From Bubalus kerabau (Eukaryota; Chordata; Mammalia; Artiodactyla; Bovidae), in contig NC_073630.1 of NCBI RefSeq assembly GCF_029407905.1, positions 47,579,001-47,643,000 on the forward strand: a stretch of 64,000 nt of DNA, in the 5' to 3' direction. The translations under genes were made by a program, and so were the position numbers. Numbering within the stretch: the first letter of the stretch is position 1; each line of letters begins with the position of its first letter. The notes beneath the pieces were generated by a model. The model made no database searches, had not been told where the DNA came from, and worked only from the letters and a program-made list of their open reading frames with translations. Below, piece after piece: positions 12,200-23,300 of the stretch.

Positions 12200-12905
12200 T
12201 GTTTTCCTTAACTGATCCCAAAGCCTCCAAATCACCCAAGCTTGAAACCACAGCCATTTTTACTCTTTTGTCTCACCACAGCATCGAACCTCTCACTAGA
12301 TGTGCTGAAGATCTTCATCGATTCTTTCTTCACAGTGTCTTCCACATCCACCCCTTCCTCTCATTGTCACCCTCATTTCCTAATTCCAGCCCTATTACCT
12401 CAAGCTTGAAAACCACAACGGCCTCCTTACTGGGCCTCTGCCTGCAACTTCTGTGCAAGACCACACTTTTTCCATGATAAAAAGGTCTGTCTCCTGTCTT
12501 CCCCCTGCTTGTCCTGACCTAAGTCTGTCCATTATGCATATGTGTGTACTTGTGCATGCTCATTCACTCAGTCGTATTCAACTCTTTGCGACCCCGTGGA
12601 CTGTAGCCCACCAGACTCCTCTTGCCTGGAATTTTCTACATTTCCTACTCCAGGAGATCTTCCTGATCCAGAGATCGAACTCACGTCTTCTGCATTGGCA
12701 GGCAGTTTTTGTTTTTTTTTTTTTTTTAATCACTGTGCTTCCTGGGAAGCCCTGTTAACCATTATATGAGTCACTTAAGGTACCTGGCCCTCAGATTCCC
12801 TATTGTCGGACTAATCTCTCCTTAGTTCAATACTAAGATTCTATCCACTTGGTCTCTCCACCACCATGACTTTGCTCTCACTATTGCCTCTGTCCCATCC
12901 AGTTT
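12200..12905 (+). repeat. possible ancient dispersed repeat flanking a SINE
   Basis: C/T-rich text such as ACGGCCTCCTTACTGGGCCT and CCTGCTTGTCCTGACC resembles an old mammalian repeat seen on both sides of the Bov-tA at 12541. Family not assigned. Confidence 0.3.
12541..12753 (-). mobile_element. Bov-tA SINE with a T-tract inside the head
   Basis: Minus-strand Bov-tA; the part of the head that normally reads GGCAGATTCTTTACCA is replaced by GGCAGTTTTTG and a T-tract of about 17 (12712-12727) before CACTGTGCTTCCTGGGAAGC. Confidence 0.85.
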
Positions 12906-14342
12906 GTTATGTTAATAGATGGAATAAATCCTGGCATATAGTAGGTGGTCATTAAATATGTGGTGAGTAAATAAAGAGAAGAAAACTGATGTCTGAAATA
13001 TTTCCCTTTCCTCTCTGCTGATGGACATCTCTGTTCAGAAGATCTGTTTCAGTTCTGACTTCTGTCTTCTCCCACGGGTCTTAAGGATCTTTCCCAATTC
13101 TAAAACTCTAAGAGGCATTTAGAGCTAATATCTCTAAGAGCTAATATCATGCTGATGAGCATATTTCCTTATGGGACAGCTAGTTTCTAATGGAGCCCAG
13201 GGACTAGATCCCTGATTTGTATTTTTGACATGATGCCTAGAATATGGCTTTGTTGAATGACCATCCATGTTTCACCTGTTCTCCAACTATGACCCATGAA
13301 TAGGTCTTGTTTCCTCACAAAGCTGTATATCCCCCCCAAAAAAAGAATTCCTGAAGTTCATGAACTTTTTTTATATGTACCATAGTTTCTGGCAAAGTTC
13401 TAGGCACACAGAAGAAGCTGAAAAGTAATGGCTTCATCATCTAGTATGGCATGTGTGAGATATGAAGCCTTCAGAAGTAGCAGAAACAGCCCTGACAGAG
13501 GGAAGATGGTGGCAGAGTCAAGAGGGCATGATCACTAAGCACACGTTGATAAGAGTTGAAAAGAAATGATGGAGGAGATGCCATCATTCACCTAAGAATG
13601 AGGAACTTTTTAGCAACAGACAGAAAGTGGAGAACAAAGGACAGGGAGACAGAGGCAGTGACCCTAAGGCTTGTGGTTTGGGGGAAAAACAGCAAACTCG
13701 TTTCTGATCTCTGGGAGCATACAAACAAGAAGTTAGGCAACCTGGTGTGCGCTGGGTTGCAGAGTCAGCCTGTGCTAAAGATTAACAGCTGGTCTTAAAG
13801 AGGACTAAAGATCAGGAGGAGGCAGCTTGCAGAGCACAAAACACTTCCCTGGCAGTAGACTACAATGTCAGGACAAAGAATGCCCAGAGCCCACCAGTGT
13901 TCTGCAGAAATACGCACCATGTGATCATTTAACAGGCAATAGAACATCTCAAGAAAGCAAATATATCCTTGGAGATAGCTACTTGACAGGCCAGTGTTTC
14001 TGATGCTTCCTGATGAAAAATATTAATAGCAATTTAATCCTATTGACACTGAGGGCACGCAATGGGAACCAGGGAATTTGAGTTCTGGTTAAATACTAAC
14101 TCCTAAAACCCTAATCTGTGGGAAGATAGAAATCATGCATAACCAAGAGTGGTGGGGCATTTATCAGGGGCTTAATGACATGTTTATGAGAAGGCTGGTA
14201 ATTGAGGCAGAATCACTGTGGAAGAGAGGAAACCCAGGCATGGTGTCTGGGACAGAGGAGGGCCTCTATACATATCCTCAGTTTTTCTGACTGCCACTGT
14301 GTGGGCCTGGGTATCTTCTTCCTACAGTTTGGTGACAAGTCT
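12754..14342. other. intronic stretch, no gene
   Basis: An L2/MIR-like tail is visible near 12928-12970 (CCTGGCATATAGTAGGTGGT). The rest is unique-looking; an 80-codon frame at 13556 has no known domain. Confidence 0.45.
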
Positions 14343-14354
14343 CCTTGAGAACTG

Positions 14355-14632
14355 CTGCTACTGCTGCTGCTAAGTCACTTCAGTCATGTCCAACTCTGTG
14401 TGACCCCATAGATGGCAGCCCACCAGGCTCCCCCGTCCATGGGATTCTCCAGGCAAGAACAATGGAGTGGGCTGCCATTTCCTTCTCCAGTGCATGAAAG
14501 TGAAAAGTGAAAGTGAAGTTACTCAGTCATGTCCGACTCTTAGCGACCCCATGGACTGCAGCCCACCAGGCTCCTCTGTCCATGGGATTTTCCAGGCAAG
14601 AGTACTAGAGTGGGGTGCCATTGCCTTCTCCG
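14355..14632 (-). mobile_element. Bov-A2 SINE with 12-bp target duplication
   Basis: Dimeric Bov-A2: two Bov-A units joined by the GTGAAAAGTGAAAGTGAAG linker, with a CTGCTGCTGCTAAG tail. CCTTGAGAACTG is repeated exactly at 14343-14354 and 14633-14644. Confidence 0.95.
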
Positions 14633-16440
14633 CCTTGAGAACTGAGGCCTGCCTTAAACACCTTTCTATCCCCACCACACCTGGCTTACTACCTTGCCTA
14701 TACTCTGAGTTCAAGAAATTTCTGGGTATTGATTGCTGAAATCTACCTGATGCTGAATTGCCAATTTCAGTCTTCTGAATTTCAATAAACCAGTCAATCT
14801 GGGAACAACTTTAAACTTAGAGGGTTAACAGTATGATTTTTGAAGAACTAAGTATAAGATAATACACTGTTAAGTGTTGTAATCCACATTTGTGTTTATA
14901 TGGTTTAAATTGAGGTAGCTCACAACTGTGTCTCCAGACATACACCTACCCCATACAACCTGCAGCACACATACACAGTTGTGAACAACAGAAAGCTGAT
15001 AAAGTTGTTTGTATATAGTATATAGAGACAGACAGACAAGAATTGACAGAGCAATAGTCTCACAGAGAGTTGTTAATATGTAAGGAAGAAAGATAGCAGG
15101 AATAGCCAGCCTAGTGTTTTAAAACTGCATTTTCTTTGCTTTCTGCTTTTAAATTACACACTGCAAAGTCACTGAGGAGAAAGCTTTAAGAAAACTTTCA
15201 TTTGCTATGGTACAGCTCGCTGGTCTTTCTTTGCCTAAAAAAAATAAATAAATAAACCCCCTGGAAACGTTTCTTTCTTCTCATAGACATTAATAATGAT
15301 AGCTTGAACTGTAAAGATTTGGTTTTACTGAAGGTAATGGAGTAATGTTTATTTCCATTAGACTAGGCCTATAAAATCCTCTTTTTATAACCATGAGCCT
15401 ACAATTTCAAAACAGCAAAGTTTGACATTTTGGTCTCTGACAGGCAACACTTAATATTGGGATGTTTTAAAAATCTATATGAAAAAAACTCTTAATACAA
15501 GATAGGCTGAACATTTTCCCAGAAAATGGTTTGTTTTAGCTATCTCTCTTCTTCCTGGATGGACGAGGAAAATCAGACAGCTTATTGGCTTAGTTTGTTA
15601 GGCCAGGTTAAAGGGATGCAATGCCAAAAGACTCTTAAGGGAGCTTACCCTTGGGCTAAAAATAGCAGGCACTGGAGAATTATCTTAAATATGACCAAAC
15701 TTGTTCTGTACTGTGAATGTAGATAACTGTAATATGTTTCCATTTTTGGTCTTTTCAGGGCTTTTTTTAAATTTGGCTTGTGGTAGCTGACTATTTAAGT
15801 CATTTCTGATTCTATTTGTCACATTTGCTCTCAGAGATACCACCAAGGGTAACTGACAGAGGACTTCTTATTTAGCTCTGCTGCTTTTGTTATAATCTAA
15901 TGAGCTACTGGACTGCCAAGTATGACGTAGAAAGGTCTTGTTAGAAGGTGGATTCATTTTTTAAATGTTATTAAGAGCCTACTATGTGCGTCCTTTTTCT
16001 TGGTCATTCCGTTTTCTTCCTAAAAGGTAAGAAATGCAGTTTACTACATTTAATAAGTAAATAAGAGTATGTTTAACCCCTGATGTAATGAAGTTTCTCA
16101 AATAAATAACCTACCAACACCTACAAACTTTCCTCCCTTTTCAATCTTTCAGCAGACATTTTTACCCCTCTCGTGGTGTCTTCATGGTACTTCATCTCTA
16201 ATTTTGTCACAAAATTCATCCCAATATCTGATAAATTAAGTGTCTTTTCTCTAGACAACCAACTCTTCTGTCGTAAGTATTTTGGACATGATACACTCTT
16301 GCATTTTGAGTACCTAAATTAGTACCTTGCCCACAGTGGATGCTCTTTCCATGGTCAACAGATGTGTCCATTTAAGAAGGAATGAAATAAATTCCTGAAT
16401 CTGAGTTTCCTATGTAATGGCATACTAAATTTTAACTCAT

Positions 16441-16658
16441 TGGACTTTCCCAATAGCTCAATTGGCACAGAACCCACCTGCTCATGCAGGAGACCCAAGA
16501 GATACGGGTTTGATCCCTGGGTCAGGAAGATCCTCTGGAGGGAGAAATGGAAACCCACTTCGGTATTCTTGCCTGGAAAATTTCATGGACAGAGGAGCCT
16601 GGAGGACTAGAGTCTATGGGGTCTCAGAGAGTCGAACATGACTAAGAGCACACACACC
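16441..16658 (+). mobile_element. Bov-tA SINE (diverged)
   Basis: The head TGGACTTTCCCAATAGCTCA is quite mutated; B-box GGGTTTGATCC; the body ends GAACATGACTAAGAGCACAC. Confidence 0.88.
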
Positions 16659-17278
16659 TCTATGAGTCAGCCCAGGTACTCACATGGGCTGGGTTAACTG
16701 TTCCCTAATACGTGAAGACAGCTCACGAAGGTCTCTGCTAAAATAGCAAAGATGACCAAGAATTCAACGGCTCTACGGAAACTGGCAAGAAATTCAGGTT
16801 AAGGAGATTCTTTCACTTGGCTATTTTTGCACACAGGTTTCCAGCCTATAAACCAAAGCAAGGCCAAAACGTTCACAGCTTCTGAAAATTCTGAACACCT
16901 CAGGAGATTAGCCATCCCACCACTTCATTCTAACCTCTGTGCTTGATTCTTCCATGAAATTGGGTAACTGCCATATAGCTATGGTATTATAAACTTGTGC
17001 GATTAGGCAATCATTTTTTTTCATATGAAATAAATTTTTTCATCGCAATTTCTGACAAGGAAACTACAACAAGAAGCCAAAATAGTTGCAAAAGGTCTGA
17101 AGTCTGGATCCACTGAGAGAAGCAAAATGGGCTAAGATCTATGGACACAGTAGTTGGGAACAGGTGGTCCCTGGGACACGGGCAGAATTACTCCCAATGC
17201 TCTGAAGCCCCATAAAGGTACCAATTTTTTAACTCTTCACTGAGTGTGAGAAATATTCCCTCTCCTATAGGAGACAGA

Positions 17279-17547
17279 TGGAGAAGGCAATGGCACCCCA
17301 CTCCAGTACTCTTGCCTGGAAAATCCCATGGACGGAGGAGCCTGGTGGGCTTCAGTCTATGGGGTCACTAAACGTTGGACACAACTGAGTGACATCACTT
17401 TCACTTTTCACTTTCATGCATTGGAGAAGGAAATGGCAACCCACTCCAGTGTTCTTGCCTGGAGAATCCCAGGGACGGGGGAGCCTGGTGGGCTGCCGTC
17501 TAAGGGGTCGCAGAGTCGGACATGGCTGACGCGACCTAAGCAGTAGC
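17279..17547 (+). mobile_element. Bov-A2 SINE with 12-bp target duplication
   Basis: Two Bov-A monomers with the ACTTTCACTTTTCACTTTCA linker. ATAGGAGACAGA flanks it exactly at 17267-17278 and 17548-17559. Low divergence suggests a recent insertion. Confidence 0.95.
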
Positions 17548-17935
17548 ATAGGAGACAGAGTGAATACTCAATATCCATTGCAGACAGATAACAGTGTCTT
17601 TATGTGCCAACACACAACAGCTTAGCATGTGTCTCACAACTGCTGTTATAACCACACATCTACCTTCATCTAAGGAGCAGGTTTCAGTGAACTAGAAGGT
17701 AGGTTCACTGCCACTCTGGCAGGTGCACATGTACTGCTGTCACGGCTGGCTCTGTTTACAAACCGTCTCTTGGACAGTATGCTCTCAGATCTTTGAGATG
17801 TCTTTATTTTTAGCGTGATTGGTCTGAATGGCCGGGTAGGTCACTTTATTCTCTCTCTCTCTCTTCCTAACTCTCTCTTTTCCTCTCCCTGAATCTGATA
17901 GAACCACTGGAAATCCATCCATTAACAGACATCAG

Positions 17936-18204
17936 CGGAGAAGGCACTGGCAACCAACTCCAGTACTCTTGCCTGGAAAATCCATGGACGGAGGAGCCTG
18001 GTGGGCTGCAGTCCATGGTGTCGCTAAGAGTCGGACACAACTGAGCGACTTCACTTTCACTTTTCACATTCATGCATTGGAGAAGGAAATGGCAACCCAC
18101 TCCATTTCTTGCCTGGAGAATCCCAGGGACGGGGGAGCCTGGTGGGCTGCCGTCTATGGGGTCGCAGATTCGGACACAGCTGACGCAACTTAAGCAGCAG
18201 CAGC
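17936..18204 (+). mobile_element. Bov-A2 SINE with 12-bp target duplication
   Basis: Same orientation and family as the copy 0.65 kb before. AACAGACATCAG is duplicated exactly at 17924-17935 and 18205-18216. It ends in an AGCAGCAGCAGC tail. Confidence 0.95.
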
Positions 18205-19395
18205 AACAGACATCAGAAGTAGAATTCCAAATATGCATGGCTTTGTGCTGGGCACTGAGAAGATGACAAGACACTAAATTAAGGCAGCCATTTAATGAGT
18301 ATGACAGAAGTCCTTGTGTGGTTTATAATGGAGCATGAGGGACACTGCCAGAAGCATGGACCCCTGTAGCTACAGTGCAGAGACCTTCACAAAAGGAAAA
18401 GGTGCTCTTTCACACATGTGACAATAATACTCATTTTTTGCCTATGAGGGGCCACCGAGACCTTAAATTTACAGACTTAGCAGTTTATCCTTTCCCTGGT
18501 AAAGGCTCTGACTGAACACAGACCCAAGCAACTACAGCCTTTACCACAGCACACGGTTATAATACAGTTTATGGACACTGTGTCTACAGAAAAGTTCCTT
18601 TGGACTCTCACTTTTTAAGACTTATTTGCAGTGACACGCAAAGGAGGACAGATTGAATTTCTGAGAGCCCCCAACCACACAGCTTTTCCTGTCCGTGTTC
18701 CTGAACTTCATTTGCATTGATTTTCTCTTTTTCCCCTGCTCAGCTCTGTGGAGGGCACTGCAATGGCAGGGCAGTCAGCTCACACACAGCCTGGGATTAG
18801 CTTTTATGCTCCTGGATGAAAGGTCGGGTGGAAAGGCCCACCACCAGCACAATTAATCTGGTCACTCAGGGACCATCCGCTGGTTCAAGAATAGCTTGCA
18901 GGTGAGTGATGGACAGGGTCACCGCTGCCTGACTGTATCAGGGGCTATTATGACAGCCATAAAGAGAAAGGGAAAAATTGAACAAGGGAAGAATGACTCC
19001 TGAAAGGGACATGAAGAGAGGCACAAATGCCTTCTTACAAAGGAGAAGTGTGAGAAGTGCCAGGGGAGCTGGGCTGCTTACAGTAGTCGGGGTGGACGGC
19101 ATTCTTTGAAATTGCCAAAGTTGGAATATTAATGAGGGGTCATGACCTAACCAAAGCTCAGGGTCCACATAGAGAAACCCAAACTGTCCATTCTCTCCCC
19201 TTAGGTGAAAATTGACAGAGCTGGGCCAGAAAGTTCAGATAAAGAAGACCCAGTCATAGCATTCCTTGGGTTTTGAGACAGAGATAAGACTTAGGAAACT
19301 CAGTCCTTCACATTATCTGAAATCCTTTACCTGAAACCAAGCAGCACAATTTAGTGAGTGTCTAACAAGCTCTACAGCTGGTGATTTATTTATAG

Positions 19396-19502
19396 GGCTT
19401 CCCTGGTGGTTCAGATGGTAAAGAATCTGCCTGCAATGCAGAAGACCCGAGTTTGATTCTTGGGTCAGGAAGATTCCCTGGAGAAGGGAATGACTACCCA
19501 AA
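19396..19502 (+). mobile_element. Bov-tA SINE, 5' half
   Basis: Good head and B-box, stopping after GAGAAGGGAATGACTACCCA. A matching 3' half lies at 19707-19785, about 200 bp further on. Confidence 0.85.
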
Positions 19503-19706
19503 GGATCTGCAATCAAAATGAGAAACAAGGAGGAAATTATTCACAGTGCTGGTAATACTTAAGTATGTTCTCAATAAATTATGCATTGTTGGGTAGCGGT
19601 TTATATTTGGAGACTGCATAGAAAAGCACCAAAGAGGAAGAGTATAAGTAATTTCATTCTAAGGTAACGTAGGGAAATCGCTTATTTAAGGATAACCCAT
19701 AGAGAT

Positions 19707-19785
19707 AGGAGCCTGGTGGGCTACAGTCCATGGGGTCACTAGAGTTGGACACGAAACTTAGCGGCTAAACAAAAACAACAACTGC
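19707..19785 (+). mobile_element. Bov-tA/BovB 3' half
   Basis: Starts GGAGCCTGGTGGGCTACAGT and ends ACACGAAACTTAGCGGCTAA. It continues nearly where the 19396 copy stops, so the two may be one SINE split by about 200 bp of unrelated sequence. Confidence 0.75.
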
Positions 19786-22471
19786 TGAGCTGTATTTTTC
19801 TTAACCAATGGCCTCAGAGCTAAAGAGTTTTACTACTGACAAGAAAAAAGAAAATCTTTTTTATTGGAGGAAATTTTACCAGTTGTGTTTTTGAAGGGAG
19901 AAAGTGATCTGACAAAATATATAATGAAGTTTAACATTAAACTATCATTACACAGAATGTTCTCATATTAGGTGTTGCTATTTGGGAAAGACAGGATGAT
20001 ATCTAGACCCCACGAAAATCTTTTATATATAAAAATATGTGTGTGTTTGCATATATGCCTCATTTATCTCTCATGATCAGGCATTAATCTACATTGGAAC
20101 TCGCACAGATGAATCAAGAAGTTAAATGGCTTAAGCACCTAATTTTTTATTAAAGCACTTCATTTACATATTTTCCTCATCTTAAAAATTACGAGAATTG
20201 ATTTTTGTAGCATTGTGTCATACTATAAAAATGACCATGGGGAGCTTTAGAAATATAGCCCTGAGAAATACAGGGCATTTTTCCTCAACTGAAATTGCCC
20301 CAGATAGTCATATTTTCAGTAATTGTCTACTTTTTGTAGTTTTTAGTCTCATCTGTTTTGGTCAGTTCTTACTTCCCACTCCTTGCCTCTACAAGCTCAT
20401 TAACTTTCTAAATCATTTCTTCTAATCTCCCATGTGCTCAGAACACAGATAACTAGATTTGTTTAAATTGCAAGTGAAACAAAAGGAAGCAAGTGGTAAG
20501 TGAGAATTGGAGAAGCTTATCTGGGAATAAAATGCATTGAGTTTGAGGGTAGGATTTTTTTTCGCACATGGTTTGGCTTCTCCGAGACATCTATACAAAT
20601 GGTGTGTTTCTCAGCTATGTTTCAGACAATTAATAATACTAAGTTAATAATGGCCAGAGAAATGAGGTCTCCTAATATGAATTATAAAAATAACCACTGT
20701 GATTAAGTAAAAATACATCCCATCTATGGAACATACATCTTCTCTTTCAGCTATGAAACATGTCACTAGAAATAAAAATGAACCAGCAACTAAAGGAAAA
20801 AAAGTAGGATCGATGTTTTGTTTTTCCATATCACAAAAGCAGCAGAGAGGTCACACGGTACTGCTGGAGGGTATCATGCTTTTTGCTGACTCAGAGAAGA
20901 AACACATTTGCCATTCAAAGACAAATTAAACAGGCCATGGATCATGCTACGTGGACCGCCAGACTCAGTTATCTGCCAAGACCAGGCAACATTCAGTTAC
21001 CTCCAAACGCATCTAAACACAGAAAATTCTTTGGCTCTGTGTGGACAGAATGTCTTTGTCAAAATTTTCAGTTGGAACAAATATTGCAAAGCAGACCAGA
21101 CCCAGATTTGTCCCAGGAGAAACTGACACAAATCCTTTTAGGACAGGGGCAGCCACATTGTTGGGATTGCCCGGTGATAGGATTAAAGGAGCTAGAAAGT
21201 GGCATCGTGACCTAATATAACTCACAAATCTACTGGTCTCAGCATCCCAGCATTGGGGACCAGAGGGGGAAGGAAGTCACTCAGAAGTCACTCATCCCAT
21301 GCAGCATCACTGCATTCAAATGCTCAGGCATTTGCCCAGACTCTTCTTCAGTGGGACCAGCCTTCCCAGCTTGCAGCACTGCCTAAAAGAAAAGGCAACT
21401 GATATCAGCGGCTCAGAGGAGAGCAGGGTGTCCCCGCTAAGCATGTGCTGGCAAGACACAAGAGGATCCTAACATGAGAACATTTCTGGACAGGATCTGC
21501 ACTGGCGAGGATCCCTGAACACCCGGGAGAACTATGTCTGGAATACAGAAGCTCCAACTTCACCTCTGAACAAATGAGATGGCACTAGGAGAGGCTAGTG
21601 TCCTGAGGCCAAGAGTCAGTGGAAAAACCAAGGGCGTTCCTGTAATAGAGGGACTTTTTTTTCTCTATGTAAGCACCATGTAAAAGCAGAAACAAACTTC
21701 TCAGAAAGGACTGGGGAGAAGAGATTTAAGCTGGGGAATTACAGGGAAGTGAAACAGATCTAATGGACTCAGGCCCAGGAATGATGTAGTGCCTGGTACC
21801 TCCAGAGAGCAGAGGAAAGGGCTGGGGAGCCTTTGTCCTGAGCCTGCCTCACTCACAGAAGCAGGCAGGACCTTCCATGAGACAATGAAAAGAAGGTTCC
21901 AAGACACAGAAAAGCCACCTATTCAGGACGTCACATATAGGCAAAAAGTGTGTCAGGCCTTTCAGCTGGACTGAAATATCATTCTCATAGAGAAAGGTCA
22001 ACAGGTCTAAAATGGTGCAAAATGGTTTTCATCCAAAAGAGCCCCACATACATTGCCAGGGGCTCAGTGTTACACTCACAGCAGCCTGGCACACTAGTTA
22101 GAGAACTTTCTGCTGACAGCCTTGCCCTCTGCCCTTAGGTTGGCTACCCGCATCTTCTCTCAGTCATTTCCAATGAGCAAACCACTATTTTTCTCAATAC
22201 TATATGTGTAGGACACCATAAATCCCAGGTCCCCCACTTTCAAATATTCTGTCCCACTGCCCTGAATTTGATGGACTCTATGCCTGGGTTTCTGGTTTGG
22301 AGCAGAAGGTCCCATTACCTAGGAGAAACTCTCTCCAGCAAAATTCTACCTTAAGGTGAGGGCCTTTTTGAAGATGATAAGTGTGCCAACCCAGAGAAGG
22401 GCAGAAATGATCTGTGAGCAATGACCAGGATAACAGGCAAGAGGCCAAAGTCTCTGCTTTGCTTTCTCTAT
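19786..22471. other. intronic stretch, no recognisable gene
   Basis: A 110-codon plus-strand frame (20883-21215) overlaps other frames at 20908 and 20726. None has a recognised domain, and neither a Kozak-type start nor splice structure supports it. Confidence 0.4.
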
Positions 22472-22481
22472 CCTAGAGCTT

Positions 22482-22748
22482 GCTGCTGCTAAGTCACTTC
22501 AGTCGTGTCCAACTCTGTGTGACCTCATAGACGGCAGCCCACCAGGCTCCCCCGTCCCTGGGAGTCTCCAAGCTAGAACACTGGAGTGGATTGCCATTTC
22601 CTTCTCCAATACATGAAAGTGAAAAGTCAAAGTGAAGCTGCTCAGTCATGCCGACTCTTAGCAACTCCATGGACTACAGCCCACCAGGCTCCTCTGTCCA
22701 TGGGATTTTCCAGGCAAGAGTACTGGAGTGGGGTGCCACTGCCTTCAC
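22482..22748 (-). mobile_element. Bov-A2 SINE with 10-bp target duplication
   Basis: Minus-strand dimer with a CTGCTGCTAAG tail at 22482. CCTAGAGCTT is repeated at 22472-22481 and 22749-22758. Confidence 0.95.
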
Positions 22749-23067
22749 CCTAGAGCTTATCTCACTTGATTTTAAAGCCCTGCCTGCATCACTCACCATG
22801 AGCTTCATGGCACCACAAACTTTGTCTACATGTAGTCACAGTACCTCCAGAAAGTGACAAGGGGATCAGAATGCTGATGGTTCACAATAATTTTTTAAAG
22901 AAGGAATAAATAAATCAGTGTAAAGAAACTGTTTAAGTCCAGACGCATGAAGAAATGTGAAAATACAAGTTGGAGACCAGAAGTTTTGGCTGGCAAGTGG
23001 TTTCTTCCATGAGAAAATGTGACCATCTATACCACAAGTAACATGGGATGAAAAGATCAGTGCTAGG

Positions 23068-23068
<1 letters not shown>

Positions 23069-23113
<45 letters not shown>

Positions 23114-23289
23114 ACTCAGTTGTGTCTGATTCTTTGCGACCTCATGGACTGTAGCCTGTCATGTGGAATTTTCTAGGCAAGAATACCAGAGTGGGTTTCC
23201 ATTTCCTCCTCCAGGAGATCTTCCCTTGATCAAACTCATATCTCCTGCATTGCAGGCAGATTCTTTACCATCTGAGCCACGAGGGCAGC
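23069..23289 (-). mobile_element. Bov-tA SINE with (GT)21 at its 3' end
   Basis: Minus-strand Bov-tA whose 3' end carries 42 bp of GT (23071-23112). The target duplication is CAGTGCTAGGC (23058-23068) versus CAGTGTTAGGC (23290-23300). Confidence 0.93.
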
Positions 23290-23300
23290 CAGTGTTAGGC

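Noticed and set aside
20883..21215. 110-codon plus-strand frame that could be a small gene or retroviral remnant
   Set aside because: No recognisable domain, no supporting start or splice context, overlaps frames of similar length, and lies in an intron on the opposite strand.
23071..23112. GT and other dinucleotide runs as a CRISPR-like or regulatory array
   Set aside because: Simple microsatellites, mostly at SINE 3' ends; no spacer-repeat structure.
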